From: JAHDBG01 sp963922315
Lineage (GTDB): Bacteria; Pseudomonadota; Gammaproteobacteria; Chromatiales; Chromatiaceae
Assembly: GCA_963922315.1 (NCBI GenBank)
Contig: CAWUID010000006.1
Span: forward strand, 1 to 62,634
Reading direction: 5' to 3'
Length of the DNA stretch: 62,634 nucleotides
The notes beneath the pieces were generated by a model. That model made no database searches. It saw nothing but the letters and a program-made list of their open reading frames with translations, and was not told where the DNA came from. The position numbers and the translations under genes were made by a program. Below are positions 7,735 through 16,568 of this stretch, piece by piece. Numbering within the stretch: the stretch's first letter is position 1; every line of letters starts with the position of its first letter.

Positions 7735-10575
7735 GTGACAAAAACTCGTCTGTTGAGTTGCTGCACAGCCTTTGCTTTAACTTTTTCAAGTCTGCTCGCC
7801 TGGGCCCAGCCGGTCAGTTTGAATCTGAAAAATGCTGATATCCGCTCAGTTATTGATATGGTTTCCGGCATTACCGGCAAAAATTTTATTGTCGATCCGC
7901 GGGTAAAAGGTAAAGTCACTCTGGTGTCATCCACCCCGGTTGAGCCAGAAGAAGTGTACGACATCTTTTTGTCTATCATGAAAGTGCATGGTTATGTTGC
8001 ACTGGAAGAAGGTGGTATCGTCAATATTCTGCCTGAGAACGAAGGGGTGCGTGGTGCGCCACTGGATTCGCAGACTGCCAATAACAGTCAGATGCAGGTG
8101 CAGGTTGTTCCGGTGAACAATGTCAAGGCGACACAACTGGTTCCGGCATTAAAACCACTGGTTTCCAAAAACGGTCATTTATCAGCGCACTCCAGTTCGA
8201 ATACGCTCGTGATTTCGGATACCAGCCGCCGCCTGAGGCGTCTGATTGAGATTATCCGTCGGTTGGATGTGCAGGAAGACATGGGCCTGGCAGCAGTCAG
8301 GTTGCAACATGCAGCAGCTTCACAGGTCATCAAAACATTGCAACCGTTACTGAGTGGCAGCGGCAAAGGTAAAGGCAGTGTCTTCAGTGAGGGCATTGCT
8401 GCCGGCGACATTAAACTGGCTGCAGATGATCGTTCTAACACCGTGCTGATGACGGGTAGTAAACAAGTATTGAAGCGGTTGCGTCATCTGGTAGAGCAGA
8501 TGGATACCCCGGTCGCACACCAGGGGGAAACCCGGGTGGTCTATCTGAAGTTTGCCAAGGCAGTTGATCTGGCAGAGGTATTACGCAGTACCCTGGCTGA
8601 AAAATATCAGGGCAGTAAAAGTACAAAAAACCGGACTGCAACAGAACGTCAGGTCAGTATTCAGGCTGACGAAGATATGAATGCACTACTGATTACCGCT
8701 GGTCCGGATCAGCACACTGAAATTCAGGCAGTGATTCAGGCACTGGATGTACGGCGCGCGCAGGTATTAGTCGAAAGCCTGATTGTTGAAATGTCTGACG
8801 ACAAGGCACGTAGTCTAGGTATTCAGTGGCTGGCCGGGCACGAAGATCTGGTGCAGTTGAGTGGGGCAAGCACACTGGCAGCGACTGCTTTACAACAAGG
8901 CAACCTGGTGGGACTGATGAAGGCCGGCAGAGGCCTGAATATCGGCATACTGGCGCGGGCATTGGCGAATGACGGGGATGCAAATATCATCTCAACCCCG
9001 AGTCTGATTACGCTGGATAATGCTGAGGCTGAAATTAACGTCGGACGTGAAGTTCCTTTTGTCACTGGCTCTTATACCGGCACTGGCGGCAGTTCCGGGG
9101 CAGATAATCCGTTCACGACCATTCAGCGCAACGACGTCGGCCTGAAGATGAAAATCACGCCGCAGATTAACCAGGGCTCGGCGATCCGGTTGGATATTGA
9201 TCAGGAAATTTCTAACCTGCTGCCTGGAGCAGCTGCTCAGTTTGGTGCCAGCGATCTGGTCACCAGCAAACGGAGTATTAAAACCAGTGTTGTGGTGGAA
9301 GATGGCAACATTCTGGTACTGGGTGGCCTGGTTGACGATACCTTGCGTGAAAGTCAGGTCAAAGTGCCGATGCTGGGTGATGTCCCGGTGCTGGGCCAGC
9401 TTTTTAATTATCGTGAGGCAACGAAAGAAAAGCGCAATCTGATGATCTTTATCCGGCCTAAAATTCTGCGCGATGCGGAGAGTAGTCGTGCCTTGAGTGA
9501 ACAGCGGTATGCCGGTATACGGGATCAGCAACTGGAGCGATATCGGGCTGGGTCAGATTTATTATCTCGTGATGAGATTCCACTACTGGAAAATCGTGCG
9601 ACGAGTCGTGATGAACCGGCCGGAGCGAAGCAAAAAACAACTCTCCCGTTATCAGACTATACGCAGTTTGAGACAGAACAGATTCCGGGTCGTGCACGAG
9701 CAGAAGCAGAGACACTGATATCCACAACCAAACGTTCGTTGTTACTGCAACCTGTGGTGCCTGAGAGCAACAGTCCACCGGCTTCAATGACTTATCAAAA
9801 CCAGACGCCTGCAACGTCACCTGTCAGATCGAGCAACGCTACTCAGCAACCTGTGGTTCAACGTGAAGTGCCTGCATTGCCGTCTGAGGCGAACCAGACT
9901 CCAAATCAGTCATCGGTGCCCGGCACCTCGTCATTTGTGCGGCAGGACAGTGCAAATGCTTCGTCACCAGCCACAAACATGTTAAACAAATCACAAGCAA
10001 AAACACGGGCTGCCACTAAACGACCACTATTGCTCCAATCGATAGTGTCTGAGAAAGTCAGGCCAAAGACTTCAATTATTTATCAAAATCAGATATCAGC
10101 AGCGTCGTTTGCCGGATCAGACAACGTCACTCTGCAACCTGTGGTTCGGCCTGACGCGCCTGCATCATCGTCTGAAGCCAATCAGATCCCGGATAATTTA
10201 TCAGTGCCAGGTACCTCATCATTCGTACGCCAGGATAGCTCTGCTGTTGTTTCAGCACAGGAGCAGGTGAGAAGCCGTTTGCGGACTGATGCAACAAGCC
10301 TCTCTGCTTCTCCGGCACCTGTTATATACCAATACCAGCAACCAATGCACGAGCAGCATGTGGTGCCGGAAGTTGCATCAGTACGCCATAAAATTCAGCA
10401 GGTACCTGCGCCCACAGCCAAACCATCTTCGCCTGGTAAAACGCAGAAGCAGCCGACACAAAATGCGCGCTCTGCAACCCGCCCATCGCTGCAGACGACG
10501 ACCGGCATCAGTGTGCCCGATCCGCAACAAAGAGAAACTGGTGGACTGATAAACCTGTTTAATTCAGGTAAATAG
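7735..10575 (+). CDS. gspD: Type II secretion system secretin GspD with long repeat-containing C-terminal tail
   Basis: 946 residues from GTG 7735, with GGAG nine bases upstream. A signal peptide (MTKTRLLSCCTAFALTFSSLLAWA) precedes the N0 domain (LNLKNADIRSVIDMVSGITG), three N-domains and the secretin core, ending KRNLMIFIRPKILRD near residue 580. Secretins form the outer-membrane channel of type II secretion. After residue 620 comes a roughly 325-residue Ser/Pro/Gln/Thr-rich tail found in few GspD proteins. Residues 665-760 and 761-856 are a diverged tandem duplication (shared LLLQ, YQNQ, PGTSSFVRQDS), with traces of a third unit. Followed two bases later by gspE; no gspC or other gsp genes lie in the window. 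Confidence 0.93.
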   Translation: MTKTRLLSCCTAFALTFSSLLAWAQPVSLNLKNADIRSVIDMVSGITGKNFIVDPRVKGKVTLVSSTPVEPEEVYDIFLSIMKVHGYVALEEGGIVNILPENEGVRGAPLDSQTANNSQMQVQVVPVNNVKATQLVPALKPLVSKNGHLSAHSSSNTLVISDTSRRLRRLIEIIRRLDVQEDMGLAAVRLQHAAASQVIKTLQPLLSGSGKGKGSVFSEGIAAGDIKLAADDRSNTVLMTGSKQVLKRLRHLVEQMDTPVAHQGETRVVYLKFAKAVDLAEVLRSTLAEKYQGSKSTKNRTATERQVSIQADEDMNALLITAGPDQHTEIQAVIQALDVRRAQVLVESLIVEMSDDKARSLGIQWLAGHEDLVQLSGASTLAATALQQGNLVGLMKAGRGLNIGILARALANDGDANIISTPSLITLDNAEAEINVGREVPFVTGSYTGTGGSSGADNPFTTIQRNDVGLKMKITPQINQGSAIRLDIDQEISNLLPGAAAQFGASDLVTSKRSIKTSVVVEDGNILVLGGLVDDTLRESQVKVPMLGDVPVLGQLFNYREATKEKRNLMIFIRPKILRDAESSRALSEQRYAGIRDQQLERYRAGSDLLSRDEIPLLENRATSRDEPAGAKQKTTLPLSDYTQFETEQIPGRARAEAETLISTTKRSLLLQPVVPESNSPPASMTYQNQTPATSPVRSSNATQQPVVQREVPALPSEANQTPNQSSVPGTSSFVRQDSANASSPATNMLNKSQAKTRAATKRPLLLQSIVSEKVRPKTSIIYQNQISAASFAGSDNVTLQPVVRPDAPASSSEANQIPDNLSVPGTSSFVRQDSSAVVSAQEQVRSRLRTDATSLSASPAPVIYQYQQPMHEQHVVPEVASVRHKIQQVPAPTAKPSSPGKTQKQPTQNARSATRPSLQTTTGISVPDPQQRETGGLINLFNSGK
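9727..10302 (+). repeat. 288-bp diverged tandem duplication inside gspD
   Basis: Two in-frame units of 288 bp begin at 9727 (TKRSLLLQ) and 10015 (TKRPLLLQ). Both contain a YQNQ motif, a PVV segment, SSEANQ or PSEANQ, and the block VPGTSSFVRQDS at the same offset. A shorter third trace, PAPVIYQYQQP, follows near 10315. The copies differ at many codons, so the duplication is old but kept in frame. It makes up most of the unusual C-terminal tail of the secretin. Confidence 0.8.
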
Positions 10576-10577
10576 CG

Positions 10578-12077
10578 ATGGCAGCCGACATGAACGAACT
10601 GGACGCTGCTGAGACGTCAGGTATCAGCCTGGCATATGCTGAACGCCATGGAGTCTTGCTGGATTATTCAGAAAAAGGAGATTTGACACTAATTTGCCGT
10701 ACTGATACATCACTCCGTGCATTGCAGGAAGCACAGCGTCGTGCCGGCTGTTACGGACGTATCCGGCGCCTGGATGCAGAAACTTTTGCTCAACGGCTAC
10801 AGATTCAGCAAGACAGCAGCGCAAATCAGGCAATGACAGCAATCGACGAAATCAGTGATGCGGTTACGCTGGATTTTGACCGACTGGTTGGTGAACTGAA
10901 CGACCAGCCGGAAAATTTGCTGGACAGCATAGAAGATGCGCCGATTATTCGCTTATTAAACGCCCTGTTTACCAAAGCGGTACAGATGAACGCGTCTGAT
11001 CTGCATATTGAACAATATGAAGATTACTTACGCGTCAGAATGCGGGTGGATGGCGAACTGCAACAAATGATGCGCAGTAAAAGAAGCCTGGCGCCTTTGC
11101 TGATTTCGCGTATCAAAGTGATGGCAAGATTGGATATTGCGGAAAAGCGACTGCCGCAGGATGGTCGGATCGCATTACGGCTGGGCCGTCGCCAGGTTGA
11201 TGTGCGGGTTTCGACCATGCCGTCTGGTGTTGGCGAACGGGCCGTTCTGCGTTTATTGGACAAGAGTGCCGGGCGGCTGCAATTGCGTGATCTGGGTATG
11301 CCGTCACAGTTTGAGCGGCAACTGGATCAGATTATCCGGAAGCCACACGGCATGTTTTTGGTGACAGGACCGACCGGATCGGGAAAAACAACCACCTTAT
11401 ATGCTGCACTGACCCGTTTAAATGATCATCGCCGCAACATCATGACGGTCGAAGATCCGATTGAATATGACCTGGAAGGCATCAACCAGGCGCAGATCAA
11501 CGCCAAAATCGGCATGAGTTTCGCGCACGGCCTGCGAGCAATTCTGCGCCAGGATCCGGATGTGGTGATGGTCGGAGAAATTCGCGATGGCGAGACCTCA
11601 GAGATCGCAGTGCAGGCGAGTCTGACCGGTCATATGGTCTTTTCCACGCTACATACCAACACAGCCATCGGGGCAGTCATCCGTTTACGTGATATGGGAG
11701 TGGAACCGTTTTTGCTGGCCTCCAGTCTGTCCGGTATCCTGGCCCAGCGGCTGGTACGTCAGTTGTGTACCTGTGCTGAAACCTATCAGCCGGACGTAGC
11801 TGAACGGGAACGTTTGGGCATTCGTGCTGGTAACTCCCTGCTGCGACCAAAAGGTTGCGACACCTGCAATCAGAGTGGTTATCTCGGCCGGATCGGGGTG
11901 TATGAACTGATCACAATGGACGATATTCTGCGTGGCCACATCCATGCCGAAGCGAGCGAAGCCACGATGCTGGGCCATGTGCGTCAACAGACCCCGGCCC
12001 TGATTGACTCAGCGATGTCTCTGGTGCGGCAACACAAAACTTCTTACGAAGAAGTGTTGCGTGTACTGGGTACATAA
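10578..12077 (+). CDS. gspE: Type II secretion ATPase GspE
   Basis: 499 residues, cytoplasmic ATPase that powers pseudopilus assembly in type II secretion. The N2 domain ends with SDLHIEQYED, then come Walker A GPTGSGKTTTLYA (near residue 264), the Asp box EDPIEYDLEGINQ, Walker B DPDVVMVGEIRDGET and the His box GHMVFSTLHTNTA. The zinc site is reduced to LCTCAE plus GCDTCNQSGY: the first pair is C-x-C rather than the usual C-x2-C. C-terminal GRIGVYEL is standard. Starts two bases after gspD; MNELDAAET at 10590 is an alternative start. The rest of the secretion machinery must be elsewhere. Confidence 0.94.
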   Translation: MAADMNELDAAETSGISLAYAERHGVLLDYSEKGDLTLICRTDTSLRALQEAQRRAGCYGRIRRLDAETFAQRLQIQQDSSANQAMTAIDEISDAVTLDFDRLVGELNDQPENLLDSIEDAPIIRLLNALFTKAVQMNASDLHIEQYEDYLRVRMRVDGELQQMMRSKRSLAPLLISRIKVMARLDIAEKRLPQDGRIALRLGRRQVDVRVSTMPSGVGERAVLRLLDKSAGRLQLRDLGMPSQFERQLDQIIRKPHGMFLVTGPTGSGKTTTLYAALTRLNDHRRNIMTVEDPIEYDLEGINQAQINAKIGMSFAHGLRAILRQDPDVVMVGEIRDGETSEIAVQASLTGHMVFSTLHTNTAIGAVIRLRDMGVEPFLLASSLSGILAQRLVRQLCTCAETYQPDVAERERLGIRAGNSLLRPKGCDTCNQSGYLGRIGVYELITMDDILRGHIHAEASEATMLGHVRQQTPALIDSAMSLVRQHKTSYEEVLRVLGT

Positions 12078-12218
12078 CCTTATCAAATGGTACGGGATTA
12101 TCAGATCACCACAAGACGATACAGGAGGTAAAACAAAAATACATAACTTTTAAACTTACAACTATCAGTGACTGTAGTGGCCACAAAACTAAAAAATTAA
12201 TTTTTAAGGAAAATAATC

Positions 12219-14162
12219 ATGAGTAATGTAACTTCATCTGAAAAAAATAATTGTGGAGAGAAAGAGGCAGTGGAAAAAACAATCTATAAGTATACTCATG
12301 ATAAACCTATATCATGGGAATATTCATCCGGTAAACGTGAAGAAAAAGGGTTGACCTTAAAGGGTCTTGGGTTACAGGATACTGGCTCAATGAAAACCAC
12401 TGATTTCGGCTTTCACCTTCTGTTCACAGGTAAAAATATCAGTCATGCTATAGGTCTTATGAAGCGTTTTTCCAGCTTGCCTGGGTCAGCCGATTGGCAT
12501 CCAACAACTGCCTGGATAATAAAGGTTGGAAAAAATGTAGGATTAGAAGCCGCAGAAAAAGTAGGAGAAGGAGCAGAAGAGGTATGGCATAAAATAACAT
12601 CGTGGGTATTGCCATCGTGGCTTAAAAAATGGTTCGAAACACCTGAAGAAAAAATTTTCGTTGAAATTGAAGATGAGGACTTTGCCTTTCAACGGGTAGG
12701 TGGTGTTAACCCATGCATGTTGAGAAAAGTATTACCAAAAGATGAGAACTTTGAAAAACTGATATTCAATAGCGAAGAACCTGATCGTGAAAAATATTAT
12801 GTAACAGACTACTCTAGTTTGAAGATGCTAGAAGATAATGATCATAGTGCTGCAAATTCCGAAGGGCGTAAGGAGCGCCTAGTTTATTTTCCGAAAGCGC
12901 TGTTCAAAGCCAACAACAATCATCTTGAGCCTGTTGCTATTCAGGTAAGGCGTTGCGCTAATGGGTCGACTGAGTCGGAACTGGTGCTTAAAGGCGCAAA
13001 AAAGTGGGAGATCGCTAAATATATCGTGCAGAATGCTGATATTAATTACCATGAGCTAGTTACCCATCTTGGCAGAACACATTTGTATGTTGAAGCATTT
13101 GCAGTAGCTGCTGGCATGTGCTTACCCAAAGACAGTCATCCACTCAGTATTTTACTGAGGCCACACTTTGAAGGTACGATTAATATCAATGATTTTGCTA
13201 CAACTGATTTGATTAACACCAGCTCAGAGATTGAGCATGGCGGTGTTTTTGATCTGAATTTTTCCGGCACCATGGAATCCAATGTCAAGTTGATTGCGCA
13301 GGAAGCTTTCGGAATATCTCCTGATGGTAAAAAAGACCAAAACTTCTTCAATAAAAATTTATTTCCGAGAGATATTAAAAGAAGGGGAGTCGGTCATTTT
13401 AATGAATTGAAGCTAGCTGATCATAATGAAGCAGTCTACATTTTGAAAGCATACTCATGGAAGAAGGATAAGGATGACCTCAACTTTAGCTACCCTTATC
13501 TGGAAGATGCCTGCGAATTATGGAATGCAATCACACAGTGGGTTGCTGGCTATGTATGTGTGCACTACACGAGCAATGCTGCTGTTCTGGATGACTGTGC
13601 ACTTCAAGCCTGGGCAAAAACAGTGGTAGAGCAAGGGAATATTCTCGGCTTTGGTGAATATGATGAAGATAAAAAAACAACCGTAGCAGGTGAAATATAC
13701 ACCCGTACTTATCTGATTCAGGCTATAACATCGATTATTTTCACCGCCTCAGTACAACATGCGGCAGTCAACTTCCCGCAAGCGGACTATGGCGCAACAT
13801 TACCTGCTGGCATTTATTATGACTTTTTTAAAGATAACAACCCGGATATTACGCCTTATCTGCCGAATAAAGATCAATTTGAAGCAGTGATGAATGTACT
13901 ACAGTTGTTATCCAGTGTGCGTTACACTAAGCTGGGTGAATATCATCCCAATACCTCTGACCCGACACCGAAACCAGAAGTATATTTTGCCAATGACACA
14001 GCAGTTTGCGATCATCTACAGGAGTTTAATAACCGATTAAAAGAAATTGAAACAATGATTGAAAAAAGAGAGGGGGCAGATACAGGTAAGCCATCTGAGC
14101 CTGGCAACCGTAAATACCACTATTTACGGCCTTCCAAAATTCCACAAAGCATCAATATCTGA
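12219..14162 (+). CDS. Predicted bacterial lipoxygenase
   Basis: 647 residues, no PLAT domain, signal peptide or transmembrane segment seen. It carries the lipoxygenase hallmarks in order: FAFQRVGGVNP (150s), VTHLGRTHLYVEAF (281-294), HPLSILLRPHFEGTININ (307-324), QHAAVNFPQADYG (513-525) and the terminal IPQSINI. Predicted iron ligands are His283, His288, His514, Asn518 and the C-terminal Ile647, with spacing H-x4-H and H-x3-N as in plant enzymes. Lipoxygenases insert O2 into polyunsaturated fatty acids to give hydroperoxides; they occur in only some bacteria. The gene is distinctly more AT-rich than its neighbours and stands alone, with AAGGA before the ATG. Acquired origin is likely; substrate and position specificity unknown. 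Confidence 0.9.
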   Translation: MSNVTSSEKNNCGEKEAVEKTIYKYTHDKPISWEYSSGKREEKGLTLKGLGLQDTGSMKTTDFGFHLLFTGKNISHAIGLMKRFSSLPGSADWHPTTAWIIKVGKNVGLEAAEKVGEGAEEVWHKITSWVLPSWLKKWFETPEEKIFVEIEDEDFAFQRVGGVNPCMLRKVLPKDENFEKLIFNSEEPDREKYYVTDYSSLKMLEDNDHSAANSEGRKERLVYFPKALFKANNNHLEPVAIQVRRCANGSTESELVLKGAKKWEIAKYIVQNADINYHELVTHLGRTHLYVEAFAVAAGMCLPKDSHPLSILLRPHFEGTININDFATTDLINTSSEIEHGGVFDLNFSGTMESNVKLIAQEAFGISPDGKKDQNFFNKNLFPRDIKRRGVGHFNELKLADHNEAVYILKAYSWKKDKDDLNFSYPYLEDACELWNAITQWVAGYVCVHYTSNAAVLDDCALQAWAKTVVEQGNILGFGEYDEDKKTTVAGEIYTRTYLIQAITSIIFTASVQHAAVNFPQADYGATLPAGIYYDFFKDNNPDITPYLPNKDQFEAVMNVLQLLSSVRYTKLGEYHPNTSDPTPKPEVYFANDTAVCDHLQEFNNRLKEIETMIEKREGADTGKPSEPGNRKYHYLRPSKIPQSINI

Positions 14163-14279
14163 TTAAAACAGATATAGCAAAGAGCCACCATATCTTGCAC
14201 GATATTCAAGCACCTTCTGGGTAAACTTTGGGAATAGCGTAAGGTATGGTGCTGATAAAAGCTACTATCCTGGAGAGTA

Positions 14280-14312
14280 AAATGCCTGATCAGATTCAGC
14301 GATCAGGCATTT
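14280..14312. terminator. Terminator-like hairpin shared by the lipoxygenase gene and tgt
   Basis: AAATGCCTGATC (14280-14291) and GATCAGGCATTT (14301-14312) are perfect 12-bp inverted repeats with a 9-base loop, between two genes that converge. The A/T ends make it suitable as a bidirectional terminator. The right arm encodes the last residues of Tgt and the loop holds its stop codon, so the hairpin is partly coding. Confidence 0.7.
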
Positions 14313-15399
14313 GCTGGGCATAAAAATCAGCACGAAAGGCAGCAAAATCGCCTGCTGCAATTGCTGCGCGGATTCCCCGCATCAGTCTCTGGTAATAATG
14401 CAGGTTGTGCAACGTATGCAGGTGTGCTGCCAGGATTTCCTGGCAACGGTACAGGTGATGCAGATAGGCCCGGCTGTAATGCTGGCAGGTATAACAATCA
14501 CAAGTCGGATCTAATGGTCTGGTGTCCTGTTTGTATTGTGCATTCTTGATGCGAATGATGCCTGACTGGACGAACAGATAACCATTGCGTGCGTTGCGGG
14601 TCGGCATGACGCAATCAAACATATCAATGCCGCGCCAGACTGATTCCACAATGTCGGCGGGTGTACCGACCCCCATCAGGTAGCGCGGTGCGTCAGGTGG
14701 TAACTGGTCTGCCAAGGCATCCAGTACACGCCAGCGCTCTGCTGCTGGTTCGCCGACTGACAATCCGCCCACGGCATAGCCATCAAACCCGATCTGTTGT
14801 AAGCCGGTCAGTGAGATTTCGCGCAGGTGTGGGTACATGCCGCCCTGCACGATGCCGAACAGGGCATTCGGGTTGTCAGCATGGGCAATTTTGCTGCGCT
14901 CGGCCCAGTCCAGAGATAAGGTCATGGATTCGCGGGCAGCTTGTGCGGTGGCCGGGTAGGGGGTGCATTCGTCAAAACACATCACGATATCTGAACCCAG
15001 TGCGGCTTGTATCCGCATCGATTCTTCCGGACTCAGAAAGACCTTTGCACCATCGACCGGCGAGCGAAAATGTACGCCTTCGGGGGTGATTCTACGCAAT
15101 TTTCCCAAAGAAAAGACCTGAAACCCACCTGAGTCAGTCAGAATCGGGCCGGGCCAGTGCATAAAATCGTGCAGATCGCCATGCTGCCGGATGATCTCTG
15201 TACCAGGCCGCAACCACAGGTGAAATGTATTCGCGAGCAGGATCTGCGCACCGGTTGCTGCGACATTTTCCGGCGTCATCGCTTTGACGGTGCCATAGGT
15301 GCCGACTGGCATGAATGTCGGGGTATCTATTGAACCACGTGCCAGTTGTACCTGTCCGCGCCGTGCATAGCCATCTGTGCGTTGTACCTGGAATTTCAT
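14296..15399 (-). CDS. tgt: tRNA-guanine transglycosylase
   Basis: 367 residues. Tgt exchanges guanine-34 of tRNAs for Asp, Asn, His and Tyr with the queuine precursor preQ1. Motifs: ILTDSGGFQVFSLGKLR with the catalytic Asp of DSGG, FGIVQGGMYPHLR, YAVGGLSVGEP, DCVMPTRNARNG with the nucleophilic Asp, and the zinc site CDCYTCQHYSRAYLHHL. Length is normal. Its ATG overlaps the queA stop by four bases, so the two queuosine genes are translationally coupled. Transcription probably ends at the hairpin overlapping its stop. Confidence 0.97.
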   Translation of the reverse strand: MKFQVQRTDGYARRGQVQLARGSIDTPTFMPVGTYGTVKAMTPENVAATGAQILLANTFHLWLRPGTEIIRQHGDLHDFMHWPGPILTDSGGFQVFSLGKLRRITPEGVHFRSPVDGAKVFLSPEESMRIQAALGSDIVMCFDECTPYPATAQAARESMTLSLDWAERSKIAHADNPNALFGIVQGGMYPHLREISLTGLQQIGFDGYAVGGLSVGEPAAERWRVLDALADQLPPDAPRYLMGVGTPADIVESVWRGIDMFDCVMPTRNARNGYLFVQSGIIRIKNAQYKQDTRPLDPTCDCYTCQHYSRAYLHHLYRCQEILAAHLHTLHNLHYYQRLMRGIRAAIAAGDFAAFRADFYAQQMPDR

Positions 15400-16430
15400 G
15401 CTGCTACTGCCTGCGGATCGTGGGTCAGCAACATTGCATCACCGTAGCTGAAAAAGCGATATCGTTGTTGCACTGCATGGGCATAGGCACGTTGAATCGC
15501 GTTGCGACCGGCGAATGCTGAGACCAGCATCAGCAGGGTGGAGCGTGGCAGGTGGAAGTTGGTTAATAACTGATCTACTACCCGGAACCGGTAGCCAGGC
15601 CGGATAAACAACCGGGTATCTCCGGTATAGGGCTGTAACTGGCCACTGGCGGCGGCTGTTTCCAGGCTACGCACACTAGTAGTGCCGACGGCAATCACCC
15701 GACCACCGCGTGCGCGGGTGCTGGCGACCTGCTCGCACATGGTAGCATTCACTTCCAGCCATTCGGCATGCATCTGGTGTGTTTCTATCTGTTCAACCCG
15801 GACTGGCTGGAAGGTACCGGCGCCGACATGCAGGGTCACTTCTGCGGTGTGTATACCTTGTGCACGTAATCGGGCCAGCAGTGCCTGATCAAAATGCAGT
15901 CCGGCAGTGGGTGCGGCAACAGCGCCCAGCTGGCTGGCATACACGGTCTGATAACGTGTTGCATCCAGTGCGGCATCCGGTCGCTGAATGTAGGGTGGTA
16001 GCGGGACATGCCCGTGAGTGTTCATCAGTTGCGCAAAATCTGCACCATTTTCCAGTACCAGTTCAAACAAATGTTCCTGCCGACCCATGACTCGTAAGGT
16101 GGTCTCTCCGACGATCAGGGTGCTTTCCGGCAGCGGTGCCTTACTGGCGCGGATATGTGCTAGTGCGTGGTCTGACCCCAGTAGTCGTTCGATCAATATT
16201 TCAACTTGGCCACCAGTCGCTTTACGTCCGTATAACCGGGCAGCCATCACCCGGGTGTTATTGAAGACGAGTAAGTCTCCTGGTCGGATCAGATGCGGCA
16301 GATCAGTAAATTGCCGGTCTGTCAGGGTAGCACCATCCAGTTGTAATAAGCGACTGGCGGTGCGTTCAGCTGGCGGATGTTGGGCGATCAGTTCATCCGG
16401 CAGGTCAAAATCAAAATCTGCTAAGCGCAT
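15396..16430 (-). CDS. queA: S-adenosylmethionine:tRNA ribosyltransferase-isomerase
   Basis: 344 residues. QueA transfers and isomerises the ribosyl moiety of SAM onto preQ1-34 in tRNA, the step after Tgt. Typical QueA blocks are the start MRLADFDFDLPDELIAQHP, NNTRVMAARLYG, VAAPTAGLHFD and LHVGAGTFQPVR, and LTNFHLPRSTLLMLVSAFAG. The end ATGA overlaps tgt. It starts divergently from tRNA-Leu, so the 45 bases between them must hold promoters for both; the tRNA promoter is easy to see, the queA one is not. Confidence 0.97.
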   Translation of the reverse strand: MRLADFDFDLPDELIAQHPPAERTASRLLQLDGATLTDRQFTDLPHLIRPGDLLVFNNTRVMAARLYGRKATGGQVEILIERLLGSDHALAHIRASKAPLPESTLIVGETTLRVMGRQEHLFELVLENGADFAQLMNTHGHVPLPPYIQRPDAALDATRYQTVYASQLGAVAAPTAGLHFDQALLARLRAQGIHTAEVTLHVGAGTFQPVRVEQIETHQMHAEWLEVNATMCEQVASTRARGGRVIAVGTTSVRSLETAAASGQLQPYTGDTRLFIRPGYRFRVVDQLLTNFHLPRSTLLMLVSAFAGRNAIQRAYAHAVQQRYRFFSYGDAMLLTHDPQAVAA

Positions 16431-16432
16431 CG

Positions 16433-16461
16433 TTGCGTTTCGTTATCTGGTCAGTTATAGT
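16433..16461 (+). promoter_or_regulatory. Promoter of tRNA-Leu
   Basis: A -35 element TTGCGT (16433-16438) and a -10 element TATAGT (16456-16461) are separated by exactly 17 bases. The predicted start site, about 7 bases past the -10, falls roughly 7 bases before the tRNA 5' end, as expected for a tRNA trimmed by RNase P. Confidence 0.7.
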
Positions 16462-16474
16462 GGCTGAATAATAA

Positions 16475-16561
16475 GCCGGGGTGGTGGAATTGGTAGACAC
16501 AGGGGATTCAAAATCCCCCGCCCTTACGGGCTTGCGAGTTCGAGTCTCGCCCTCGGTACCA
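16475..16561 (+). tRNA. tRNA-Leu(CAA)
   Basis: 87 bases including an encoded CCA. The acceptor arm GCCGGGG pairs with CCTCGGT (two G-T wobbles), followed by ACCA. The anticodon stem GGGGA/TCCCC closes a seven-base loop TTCAAAA, giving anticodon CAA at 16509-16511, which reads UUG. A long variable arm (CGCCCTTACGGGCTTG region) and the D-loop TTGGTAGACA mark a class II leucine tRNA. The T-arm GCGAGTTCGAGTCTCGC is perfect. Located between divergent queA and convergent dxs. Confidence 0.97.
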
Positions 16562-16568
16562 CACAACC

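Noticed and set aside
12121..12140. Strong ribosome-site-like AGGAGGT upstream of the lipoxygenase gene
   Set aside because: No ATG, GTG or TTG follows at a usable distance, so no leader peptide is supported.
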